The position numbers and the translations under genes are program-made. Below, piece by piece: positions 11,131-21,880 of a DNA stretch of 64,000 bases (within the stretch, counting starts at the first letter, position 1; each line of letters begins with the position of its first letter). This DNA comes from Sparassis latifolia (taxonomy: Eukaryota; Basidiomycota; Agaricomycetes; Polyporales; Sparassidaceae), in the NCBI GenBank assembly GCA_018466975.1, contig CM031558.1:2542001-2606000 (forward strand). Reading direction: 5' to 3'. The notes under the pieces were generated by a model. The model was not told the DNA's origin, made no database searches, and worked only from the letters and a program-made list of their open reading frames with translations.

Positions 11131-11795
11131 ATTACATCTATTTGGGTTAAAGCCAATCGATAAGTCGAAACTACAAATTCCTGCATTACTCACTCAAACC
11201 CAACTCAAACCTGCCCCAATTTCAGTCGAGAAAGTTACCTTGCTTGCAAGGTCTTTCCAACTCCTTAATTGTAACACTTTTTATTGCACCAGTCCGTTTT
11301 TCTGTTGGCCCGATTTCATTGACACCGCCACACTGAGCGCCCGTTGGCTTCGGCATGCTTTGGTATAATGCAACTCGCTCGAGAGGTTTTCTTCACTCAG
11401 TTGTCTGAAGTCACTTGGTGTGAGGGTCGATGCTGGATATTTAAATTGCTTCGCGAGCACACAGCGCAGCGGCGGATCCATATTATAAGCAGAGGCTAAT
11501 TGAATGTCAGTTGTTCACTGTTCCAGTTTTTTTACTACTGTTCCATGTCGGACGCGAAGCAGTCTCGACTCTAGACCATGACGTGTGTTCCTAATGCTCC
11601 AATTTCTGGTCCTCTGCCATAATCTAACTGCAAGAACATGGAAGGTCCACACCAGTATACTAGTTTCGATCCGGCCAGCGGCCAGCCTTGGTGTGACAGC
11701 GGACAGGACGGACAAACCGGCCAAGCCGGCCAAGTGACCTCGCAGCCGTGAACAGACGCGAATTTTCTGATGCTACTGTCTGCTGATGTACGCTA
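11131..11795. other. Intergenic, no supported gene
   Basis: Two short minus-strand frames (11281-11481, 11515-11733) lack any recognisable motif. Confidence 0.3.
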
Positions 11796-12203
11796 TCACT
11801 CTACGAGCTCCTGCTTCGATGACCAAGTATAATCATCTTTGAACTTCCCGTATGGATCTGGAACCGTCTCCCACACGGCGTTTATCCCATGCCGCTCCAG
11901 CCACGCTCCAATCTCCTTGTCGCCGTCATCTGGCACCAATGGCCTGCAGTCCCTGAGATACGCCATACGCTGGGAGTCGTTGTTTGATTTATAGATTAAC
12001 ATCCCGCAAACAGCCTGTCCCGTGCTGTCGGGGAGCCTGTGGCGTAATGCGACAGGCACTGCTTCCACAGCTGTGTATCCTTTAGATCGGAACCAGCGGT
12101 TCAGAATATAGGCATGGCCGTCGGGGTTGTCGAAACCACGCTTAGCACTGAAGGTGGCCACCTGTTCGACGGTCAAGAAGTAGCCGCCAATGACAAAGAC
12201 CAT
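11796..12203 (-). CDS. Hypothetical protein, 135 residues, orphan
   Basis: One open frame with an ATG start and normal amino-acid composition. It begins with a hydrophobic-aromatic stretch (MVFVIGGYFLTVEQVATF), then NPDGHAYILNRWFRSKGYTA, and ends in a charged region containing DKEIGAWLERHG and DPYGKFKDDYTWS. The absence of low complexity and the regular spacing of aromatic residues suggest a folded protein. No known family is recognised. It has no introns, unlike most neighbours, and sits in a gene-poor stretch next to a broken cerato-platanin gene, so it may be a lineage-specific gene. The coding status rests on frame length and composition only. Confidence 0.5.
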   Translation of the reverse strand: MVFVIGGYFLTVEQVATFSAKRGFDNPDGHAYILNRWFRSKGYTAVEAVPVALRHRLPDSTGQAVCGMLIYKSNNDSQRMAYLRDCRPLVPDDGDKEIGAWLERHGINAVWETVPDPYGKFKDDYTWSSKQELVE

Positions 12204-12790
12204 GATGCTATACGATACGGCCGTTTAGTGTGAGCGCTAGCAGTGAGCTTCGTGCACCCACCAACGAGGGATAGGTGAACGTTAGGCTTTTACGGCCAAG
12301 GCAATTGGTTGAATAGGCTAGATGGAACGATGTTTCAGTGCTATAGATAATAGCAGCGCTTAGGAAGCTACGCCTAAGTCGGAACTCCGCATTTCCATTG
12401 AATGGCTGCACGCAGTGAGCGCTGAGGGCTGAGCAACTTCAGTTGACTCGTCCAACGCTGGCAGGATGAGATTAGTGTGTAACGTTCCCGTTCGAAAATG
12501 ATGACAACCGCGCATACCCTCAGTACGTTGCTGTCTTCTGTGTACTTTCAAGCTTACTTGCAACCGCATGGTCCGCGAGCGCAAACAACACAGGTATATT
12601 AATCGCGGCTACATTCGCGAATTTAGCGGCTATTTTGTGCTGGCCTATCATCTAATGTATATTTCCTAGTTTTCGCAATTCCAGCACTATGCGTTCAAAA
12701 CGGACGTCCGTACACGGGCACAGCGTCCAAAGTCAGAAAATTTGAACTCACACTATCCAAGCCCACGAGTGCGCTCACATCCCACACACC
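12204..12790. other. Intergenic, no supported gene
   Basis: Only short frames without motifs. Upstream of the orphan gene on the minus strand. Confidence 0.3.
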
Positions 12791-13075
12791 GACGCCGCGT
12801 TGGCCGCCAGCACATGGATCGTCGTCCCGTTGTACGTCAGCTCCGTTCCGCAGTTCGGTGAGTTCCAACCTGCGGCGCGTCGTCAATGACAGTAGGTAAG
12901 GTATATGCACTGCAGACTCGCAGACTCGTCAGCGACCGCGACCCTCCCCCCGATGTAGTGTGTGCTGTCAGACAAATAGAAAATATGGAGAGCGTACCTC
13001 TCGTGATCATCCCGTCTTCTCCGTTTACGCAACCCTCTTTTTCTCAGGGTGCAACGGCTAGAACGCGGAAACCTG
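12791..13075 (-). pseudogene. Cerato-platanin relic
   Basis: Reading the minus strand, an exon after the acceptor near 12871 encodes WNSPNCGT followed by ELTYNGTTIHVLA and a stop at about 12791. This is the C-terminal core of cerato-platanins, small secreted cysteine-rich fungal proteins. Upstream, DGMITRG and YIGGRVAVA (about 12940-13000) match the family's middle part. The gene is broken: the Cys-Trp pair normally between CGT and ELTYNG is missing, the donor after VAVA reads AC instead of GT, the segment between ITRG and YIGG does not encode the usual residues, the last ~20 residues are lost, and no signal peptide is found. Direct reading shows the fragments; that it is a decayed copy is inference. 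Confidence 0.6.
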
Positions 13076-13139
13076 ATACCTCGCATCCCCAGAAACGGAA
13101 TCCGTATATCTGAACTAAAACTTGCAGAGATCGGAGGTT

Positions 13140-14339
13140 CACGAAGATTTTTTTGCTGGCATGTTTTTGCGCGGTGTGTGCTTCAGGCTGTTCTTCCGGG
13201 ACAGATCAGAGTGCACGGTACTGATACCCGATCGGACAGGAGAACACGCCTCCTTGAAGTTGACGTTGAAGCTTAAATGTCTGCGAGTTTTTGGGCGTCC
13301 GCTGGCCTCTTTTGTGTGGTACGTACTGCATGATGTTCTTTTAGGATGCAACGGACAAAGCGCTGAGCACCAATTGCTCTTTGCAAGCATCGCCCTCATA
13401 TGTCACCCACCTCTTCCAGAAGGCGGATTGCGAGAGGAGACGCACCTCCTTACCTCCTTAGCCATCCTGAGACTCGAAGGCCGGTGATGGTTTTATATCC
13501 GCCGGTTCGCTGTTTCCCCCAAGTGTCGGCTTCGTGCGGGCTCCTGTGCCATGGCTTGCCGCGCTCCTCTTCTGCATCGACAACGAGGAGCAAGAAGACC
13601 TCAGCTGGTGCCGGCAACGGATATCTGCGTTTCTCTAATACGACAATCACTAGGGCAAGATTGGCTTGTCTCGATTCCCCTGGCCCCTCTGGCTCGACAT
13701 GAAACACCGCGCCGGAGCTCGCCCCGTACGTTCTTGAGCTGACCTAAGGATTGTCCCCCCCAATTAGCCTCTAGGATATCCCACAAGCGTACATACGAAG
13801 GGTTAGAAACTAGTTCGTACCGAGGCGAGGCGAAGCTAAACATCCGATGGACACCAGAAACAGAATGCATAGCGCTCCACCGGTTCGCCGGCGGACATTG
13901 CGAAGTCAGTGCAGCCAGCGTACGTACCTTAGCCATCACTAATTATTCATAGAGGATTGAACATTGTACGATCACTACTTGAATTTCATGCTTTCTTTCC
14001 GTGTCACAATTTAGCTGGTGTTGACCGATAAGGACTGGGCGAAATTGCGAGCTGCTGCACGTCACCTTCCCTTGCACGTCGATCGCATTGCTAGCCGTAT
14101 GATACATATTCAATTGCAGAGTGGGGGATGTAGAAAGGATGTAAGTGGCGACAAATCAGAGCTATCCAAAAGCCATATTGGTGGAAGGGTATTCAAATCA
14201 CTGGCAGACTAACCCCAGGATGCAAAAGAAGCACGAAGAAATATGCGGCAGGCGATGGCCTTAAGGAGAGATAAATCATAGCATCGTAACGGTCGTGAAA
14301 CTCCAAAATGATGAGAAAACACAAGATAATTAATCGGGT
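13140..14339. other. Gene-poor stretch, no supported gene
   Basis: Several 80-110 codon frames on both strands (for example 13601-13936 minus, starting at ATG 13936) have natural-looking composition but no recognisable domain and no convincing splice partners. Might contain remnants of an old gene. Confidence 0.3.
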
Positions 14340-17300
14340 TCACATGATGGTGCACCATCCCTTCTTCTTTTCGTCGATGCCTTCCGTGGGAGTGTTCGTC
14401 GGGACTTCGAGCGCCGGCGTTGATGTTGCACTAGTTGGACTCTTGGAAAACTCGCCGGCGGCAGTTTCATGCGATGCCCGGCCCTTGTCATGCGACTTGG
14501 GTGTACTCGAGAACCAGCCTCCCGGGAAGAAGCGAGAGGATGTGGTTGACTCGAGTCGCTGACGAACATGGGTAGGCGAGACGGGTTCAGCTACTGAGGT
14601 CGCGCTAGCTTCAATCTCGATCTGTTCGTCCTCGTTCACCGGGACAAGACGAGCGAGGCTTGGCCTTAAGAGTGGTGAGTATGGCACCTCAAACAGCGTT
14701 CGAAATGAGCACTTACTTTGTCGACATCTTCTTGGGTTCACCATTTTCTACAGTGGGGAAGGCCTGTAGTTCGGTGTGACCGTTAGAAACATTGCTTTGG
14801 ATCGCCTGGTTGAAATTCTCTTCTTTCTCTGTATGCGCCTTTCCGTTCGCGACATCCGGGCCTTGGGTAGTGACTGAGTAGGAGGGAGTCCATGGCCGTT
14901 CAGGTCGCTCTTCCACGAGCACAGCGGCCTCAGCCTAGAAACATCGTACATGTTAATCCAGCATTACGACGCCATGAAATCAAATTACCTCTATCATTCC
15001 GAGCTCCGCCGACTTATCCAAGTGGATCGACGGCGGTTTACTTTCGATTTGCACGTCTTCTGCAGGCTCTGCGGCAGGAACAGGGGTTTGCTCCACTTCG
15101 TTCAACTCCTTATCCTTCCGAAGAGGACTGGCACCTTGTTGGTTCACAGAGTACGACGGCGTCCACGGAGACTTGGGCCTTTCGAGCTCAGCTGCGATCA
15201 CAGCGGACGTCTCTAACGTGAGGTGCTGCCCAACATCATGAGTGAGCTCGACCGTATAGCAGGACGATGCACTAACATCTCCAATGTCCACTTGTTCTTC
15301 AACGACTACTGGTTCTTCCACGACCACTTGTTCCTCGACAACAGCTGGTTCCCCGACACCGACTGATTCCTCGGCAACGACTGGTTCTTCTTCGACGGCT
15401 ATTTGTGCCTCAACCACAGCAACTACCGCCTCTTCAGTAGAACTTGTTATTTCAGCAGACGCAGAGGCAATACTGTCGACCACAGGGGCGAGTAAGGGCT
15501 CGAGGTTCTTCACGTCGGGGGTCGCCCCCTGAGAGCTGACGGAATACGAAGGAATCCAGGGAGACTTCGGTGGCTCCTCAGCAGCTTGCAGTGGCTCCAG
15601 TTCGTCAACCTCTGCGTCTTCAGTCGCTTGAGGGGCGGGCACCGGGCTAGTGCCCTGCGAACTGACAGAATACAAAGGAACCCAAGGAGATTTAGTTACC
15701 TCCTCAGCCGTTTGCAAGGGTTCTAGGTTCTCCACATCTCTGTCGACAGTGGCCTGGGGTGCGTGTGCAGGGCTTGAACCCTGGGAACTGACAGAATATG
15801 AGGGGACCCAAATCGACTTGGGCTCCTCCGAATCGACTGCTTCAGGGGCTTCTGACGAGACCACCAGAACAACCGCGGGCTACACGAAATGGTGAGGATG
15901 CATAATACGAGTGCGATAACGGTTCTCACCTCGGATGCGTCAACCTCAGCCACGGTAATCGTCGGTGTCCGAGGATAGCCCTGTGCTTCCTCAATGAGCG
16001 ATGTCTTGATCGTCCCATAAGTACTCATAAGCTTTTGTTAACAAATCAGAAACTCACCGAAGCTATGGACGCAGTGTCGTCAACTTTGACCAAAATCGAA
16101 GGCTCGATGCCTTCAACAAACTCTTGGACTACAGCAGAGATTTCGTCGCTGGCCTCGACTGTAGGTACACTCTCCACTTCAGAAGCTTCCACCAGTATAC
16201 TGCAGCCCTGCGAGCTGACAGAGTACGACGGTACCCATGTAGGAGACTTCGGAATTTCAGGAGCCTCGGCAGATAGACTTGACGCTTCGTCGTCGACGTT
16301 CACTTCAGCGACTTCAACGAAAGGCACGACTTCTTCTCTAGCTTCGGCAGCGGTCTCGAGGACAGCTTCCACAGGTACAGACTCTTCACCCTCAACTACG
16401 ACAACTGGTTCAGCAGTTGGTTCGGAAACAGGGACCTCAGCCACCACTTCAACTGTAAATTCTTCCTCTAGCTCCACATTTGAGGCAAGAAGAGGGCTGT
16501 TTCCGTGAGAGCTGACAGAGTATGAGGGAATCCATGAAGGAGACTTAGGTACCTCGATGGCAGTAGCCGACGGTTCTAGTTTCGTCTCTTCCACTGGAGG
16601 CATAGGTGCAGCCTCCTCGATAATGACCGTGATCGGAACATCACTGGAGGGCATGAGCTCCTCGCCTTTGGGGATGATCGACGCCTCTGCTGCAGTTTCT
16701 TCGGCAACAGCTTCTTCAACTTCCACCGCAGCTGGTACTTTGTTGGCAGGAGCGGCCTCTTCGGCGACAACTTCCACCTCAGTGCTGTGTTCAAGAGCAG
16801 GCATATTTTCCACTGCTTCCAGCTTGGACTCTTGAAGAGCTTGCACCTTCGGAGAAGGAAGAGGGCTGTTCCCTTGCGAGCTCACGGAGTACGAGCGCAC
16901 CCACGACGGGGACTTGGGAACCTCAACAACCTGCGCAGATGCCTCCGGAGGTGACATTTCATCAGGCTATGCACAAGGGAAGGTTAGCAATTACACGCAT
17001 ATGCATCGGAAAACTTACCTCAGAAACAAGGACAGCCACGGCCGCCGCCGTGGCACCTATAATGGCCTCAATGGCTGTGTGCTCTTCTTGACCGTCACTC
17101 TGGATGATGGGTACCTCGACCGCTGCCTCCGTTTCATGAGCCTTAACTACGGCCTCCGCAATGGGAGTTTGCTCGAGCTCAGCAATCTCCTCGGTACCCT
17201 CGGGTCCAGCTACACCAAGACCTTGAACCATTACACTGTACGAAGGGGTCCAAGGCGACGTTGAACGCTCGTTCTCTGCGTTTTTCGTAGTTTCCAACGC

Positions 17301-20070
17301 CTCAGACGAGGCTTCAATTTCGGGCTCAGCAGGTTCTTCCGCGACGGCTTCAGCAATCTCGGGTTGCTCGACCTGGATAGCGACAACAGGAGCTTCTGTC
17401 TCCTCGACCGGAACAGGAGCCTCGGCGTCCTCGACCACGGCAGGTGTCTCTATGGCTTCTTCCACTGCAACAGACGCCCTCGTTGCTGCTTCAGCAGCTG
17501 CAACGACTTCAGACACAGCTTCTGCGTGTGCCTGTATACACACATCAGAAGACGACATATAACAAACAGGAGAGAATACCAACAGCAGGTTCAGTGGTAG
17601 TCTCTACCATGACCTCTTCAGCCACGGGAAACTCTTCCGCTGGCATTGCAGCATTCGCTTGGATCTGCTCAGCCGCTTCCAAAACTTGGCTTTCGGGAGG
17701 AACTTCCGCCCTTGACTCTGCCCAATGCTCGTCCACAGGAATTGCAGCCTATCATGGTTGATAAGACATGAAGAAATTTTCAAAGAAGGAAGAAAACAAC
17801 ATACCACCGCCTCGACCATCTCCTCGACAGCCTTCTGCTCGATGACAGGCTCGGCAACACTTGCCTCAACACCCCCAGTTTCAACAGGAGTATCTTGAGT
17901 ATCCAATTCCCCAGCAACCTCAGCGACAGCTTCCTGCACAGGAGCAGGTGAGTCTTCGGGCTCAACTGCAGCGAGCACCGTAGGCACTTCGTTGCTCTGG
18001 GTGGAGGGTTGAGAGGAGAATTCCGCAGCGATCTCAGCTGATGCTGCAGCAACCGCTGCCACTACCTCAGAAATCACCTCAACGGGCCCTTCAGTCGAAT
18101 GTTCAGTAGTCACTTCCATCGCTTCCTCAGCAGGTTCAGCGGGCACCTCCTGGGCTTCTTCGACTACTGCAGCAGAGGCAGCAGCAGAAGCTTCTTCGAT
18201 GACCTCTGCAGACGCTTCCGTAGGATCCTCCTCTACTGCCTTGGAGGACGCTTCGACAGAGACATCCTCTACGGCCTCGGGAGGGTCGGCAGACGCCTCC
18301 TCAACGATCTCGACGTCAAGGTCCGCAGGTACTTCCGTGGACACCTCCTCGACAACCTCGGCGTCCTCCACAGAGGCATCGGTAGGCACGTCCTCGCCGT
18401 CAGCAGTTGCTTCTTCTTCGTCAACCTCCTCTGCTGCGTCAGCAGGTACCTCGACAGAGACTTCAGTGACTTCCACCGACTGCTCCGCGACTTCATCGGC
18501 ATGTTCCTCGGCCTGTTCCTGCACAACTTCCTGGGCCAGTTCCTCTACGGCCACCTCTTGAACGGGGATAATTTGGGATGCTTCCTCCGCTCGCAGTTCT
18601 TCCGCTACAACGAGAGGAGTGGGAGGCTCGATCGTGATGCTATCCACCGCAGGTTCTTCCTCCGTAGAAGCAGCGTCCTCGATAGTGACTTCGGGCACGT
18701 CGACGCTCGCTTTTTCCTCGCTGAAAACAGCTGCGATTGCTGTTGCCGCTGCTCCTACGACTTCTTCCACGATCGTGACGGCTTCTGAGGCATCAGTATC
18801 TCCCACGGCTACTTCTTCAACCACTGCAAGGGGCTCTGCAGCAGGAACTTCGCCTGCTGCCGCTTCCTCAACAATTGTAACGGGCTCCGCGATAGAAGCC
18901 TCTTCAACAGCAGCTTCATCAACCACTGCGACGGACTCCGGGCCAGGAGCCTCATCGACAGTCTCTTCTGTAGTGGGTTCGAAGGCAAAATGCTCCTCGA
19001 CCACTGCTTCCTCGATAATCGTATTGCCCTCAGCGACTGGAACCTCCTCGACTGTACCTGCCACTACCACGGGCTCCGCCGAAGGAGCCTCTGCGGCAGC
19101 GGATTCGTTCACAACCGGAGCGGGATGGCTCTCCTCGACAGCTGCTTCCTCAACAACCGCAGTGGGCTCAGCAGGAGACGTTGAATCTTCGAACAACACG
19201 ATAGCCTCCTCGGAACGGACCTCCTCGACGGCTGGCTCCAGGACAGCGAGCTCCACTTCCTCGGTCGGAGCTGGAGCGCTGGTCTGCTCGGGCGCTTCCT
19301 CAGGGGAGGGAGCGTCTTCCACGATCTCGATGACGACCGCCTCTGGCTCACTGGCCGCGTCTTCGGACGTGGGAAAGACTTCCTCATCAGCAGCAACCAC
19401 TTCCGAGGGAGCGGATAGCCCCTCAGTGATTAAAACTTCTATCTCCGCGGGTCCTGAGCTTGCTGGTGCAGGCTCTTCTGCAACGACCAACGCGGCAACC
19501 TCATTTGTTCCCTGATTAGGTTCGCCGTCCTGTACAAGGTAGTGAGTTGTCAATGAGATAAACGCGTCGGGTATAGGGAGGTACACGGACAATGGTGGGT
19601 GAGGGTGCAACAGCATCTTCAGCTATTTCTTCGGCAACAGACGCGTCTCCCACGTCCATTTGAGACTTCTCGACGGCAGCAGCTTCCTTCACTTCCCCGT
19701 TCGCGCCCGAGACATTGCTCTGAAGCGTAGAATAGGTATTAGCGACACAGACTGGCCAACAACAAAGTCAGACAATACGCACATCGTCATGCGCTACATG
19801 AGCAAAGCCATTCTCCTTAGCCGTGCCCTCATCGTGGTCAAAGACGAGCTCCTCGGCCTCCTCCACGAGTAACGTAACACCATTTGCGACCTTCTCTGCC
19901 ATCTTCTTGAACTCGCCTTCGCTAGGCTCTACTTCCTCAACCATTTCCTCCTTTCCGAGCGCGTTTCCGACCACATCTTTGTCAGCGAACACCTCGGTAA
20001 CGTACATGGCATTAGTGGTGTCCTGCAACACGGGCGCAGGAAGCCCGTCACCCTCGAGAACGACCGACAT
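14340..20070 (-). CDS. Giant acidic disordered repeat protein with C-terminal CaaX box
   Basis: Ten exons (19783-20070, 19591-19719, 17805-19529, 17580-17748, 17019-17521, 16058-16966, 15930-16031, 14989-15879, 14717-14934, 14340-14664) join in frame to 1752 residues. It starts MSVVLEGDGLPAPVLQDTTN. Residues ~140-850 are almost only Glu, Ala, Val, Pro, Ser and Thr, with repeated EEV/EEA/VEE runs. From ~857 to ~1595 nine copies of a block close to PKSPWVPSYSVSSQGxSP occur (cores near 17240, 16890, 16525, 16230, 15800, 15670, 15550, 15150 and 14885), separated by acidic spacers. The last exon is basic near the end and finishes KKKGWCTIM; CTIM fits a CaaX prenylation signal with Met favouring farnesylation. 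No folded domain or membrane helix is seen. Function unknown; a membrane-tethered disordered scaffold is inference. Exon 4/5 uses an acceptor at 17522 chosen to keep frame. Confidence 0.85.
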
Positions 20071-20491
20071 GTCACGAAACCAAGACAAAACCTAGGATGC
20101 TGCTGCGTATCAGATGTCTGGGGTCAGAGATAGGCTCGGTTGACCACACGCGCCTGATATGCGTATCGCAAGAGGGATGGCGTGAAGGATGTGCACGAGG
20201 AGCTACACTGACTAGTCAGGAAAGAGCGAGCACAAAGGAAGAGGCAGCGCTGCTCGCGTGGCTCAACCAGATTCTTCCGGCCAGATCTGCGATCCATCAC
20301 GTGCAGGGTCGCGTCGCTGCGCGCCATTTCTAGTCATATAGCGTAGTCAGCTAATATTACTCGTTTCCTCGTTTCTTCGTTGATACAGGCAGGTTACTGG
20401 TATAATCTATTGGTAAATACAATACAATGCAAGTGCATGAAATAATTACAGGAACTACAGTCCGGCGAAATGTAACCAGGGTAAGTCAAGC
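20071..20491. promoter_or_regulatory. Upstream region of the acidic repeat protein gene
   Basis: 420 nt between two minus-strand genes. No ORF of note; should contain the promoter of the acidic protein and the 3' end of the GPI-protein gene. Confidence 0.35.
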
Positions 20492-21471
20492 TTACAGGAA
20501 GACGGCACCGAGCAGACCCATCGCAGCAGCGATACCGACCGCGCCCGCGGGGGACGCGAGGTCAGCGGCACCAGAGCTCTTGGAAGAAGAGGGAGTAGGG
20601 GTGCTGCTCATCGAGCTGGTGCTATGGCCGCCGGAAGAGCTAGAAGTCGGGGAAGCGCTGGCAAGGCATAAGTCGTCACCAAGCCGCCGATGAGATAGAC
20701 CACTCACGCAGCCGCAACGGTCATAGAATTCGAGTGACCCATAGACGAATCGCTAGAGGTCGGGGTAGCAGTGCTAGCGGAAGTACCAGTCTCGGTGACA
20801 GTAGTGTTGACGCAACTGTAGGATGTCAGCAATCACCTTCACGCTACTTGCGAGCGACTGACCTGCTGCTGGTGCCGGGTTGAACTGTCTCTACATCGGA
20901 GTAAGCCGTGGCACCGCTCGCGTCCTTCAAAACGGTCGAGCTGAGATGACGATTCATCAGGTGACGTCATCATCAGAGAATCGCGCATGCTTACAAGGAC
21001 GTGCCAGACGCGAGGTCGACGATCCATGTGTAGCTCGTGCCATTCATAGTGGGGAACATCTTCATCTGTAGCAGCGATACCGGTGAGCTACGAGGGACAA
21101 ATGTATGTAAGGAAAAGAATACTTACAGCGGGCGCGCTCGTCTGCGCAGCTGATGAGCAGTGCATATCAGCGTAAATTCTCTGCCTTCGTAAAATATTCA
21201 ACATACCAGGGACAAGTGAAAGGTAGTAGGGAGGCTGTCCCCCAGACCAAGTGAACATTGCAGGTTCTGCGACGACAATGAGCAGACGTCGAAGGAGGCG
21301 TAGGGACTACTTACGACACTGGACGGGGTCCTGACTACGTCACACAGACGCAACGTTAGTCGGCACACAGGCACCAAGCGGAAAGTCTTACAGAGTGTTG
21401 ACCATGAGGTTCTGGCTCATTGCGCCAGCGGCGAGAGAGATGAACATGGCGGCGGTAGTGACAGACTTCAT
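20492..21471 (-). CDS. Ser/Thr-rich GPI-anchored surface protein, Kre9/Knh1-like N-terminus
   Basis: The N-terminus MKSVTTAAMFISLAAGAMSQ is a signal peptide. The mature start NLMVNTLQDPVQCQPAMFTW, then SGGQPPYYLSLVP, GTSYTWIVDLASGTS and LKDASGATAYSD, is the Knh1-like beta-sandwich common in basidiomycete cell-wall proteins. A Ser/Thr-rich stem follows, and the last ~20 residues (GAVGIAAAMGLLGAVFL) form a GPI-attachment signal. Seven exons; the first is 21392-21471, the second only 20 nt (21315-21334), the third 21207-21266, and the last ends at TAA 20492-20494. Location: plasma membrane or cell wall. Yeast Kre9/Knh1 help make beta-1,6-glucan, but most basidiomycete relatives share only this domain, so a glucan role is not claimed. 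Confidence 0.88.
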
Positions 21472-21880
21472 GGTGTACGGTGTTGCAGTGTTGGACGGTC
21501 CAAAGGACGTTTGCGATGTAACGAGAGGGGGAAAGTCTTGAGAAAGAAGAGGTCTGAATGCTGCGCTCGAGCGGGGTCACTAAAAGGCAAAGATGGTGGG
21601 GGCTGACAAGATGCGAACAGTAGAAGTTGAACTGTGGGACATGGCCACCGTGCTGACACTGACAGCCACATTGGAGCGGAGTTCGTGACAACGAGTGAGG
21701 TTGACTTGACGTGCAACAGCCAGAAGGAGCGCATGTGAAGAGAACGTCACGCGAATAAGAGCAGCGGGCATGCAAACGGGAAAGATAATACACATGCAGG
21801 AGGACAATGCATACCATACTACAGGCCAATCCAGCTACTTCTCCCCCGAGGATTGTGCAGCGACGTTTGTCCAATTTTTA
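21472..21880. promoter_or_regulatory. Upstream region of the GPI-protein gene
   Basis: 409 nt between the ATG at 21471 and the stop of the PRMT5 gene, both on the minus strand. The plus strand is G/A-rich just before the ATG, meaning a C/T-rich leader on the coding strand. Confidence 0.35.

Noticed and set aside
13601..13936. Minus-strand ORF starting MAKVRTLAALTSQC
   Set aside because: Looks partly natural but no domain is recognised and no clear exon partners were found.
15284..15532. Plus-strand Ser/Thr repeat ORF, and similar ones at 16035-16508
   Set aside because: Antisense of the same acidic gene; repeats mirror the minus-strand codons.
18619..19515. 298-codon plus-strand ORF rich in Ser/Thr/Ala
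   Set aside because: It is the antisense shadow of the Glu/Ala/Val-rich exon of the acidic repeat protein.
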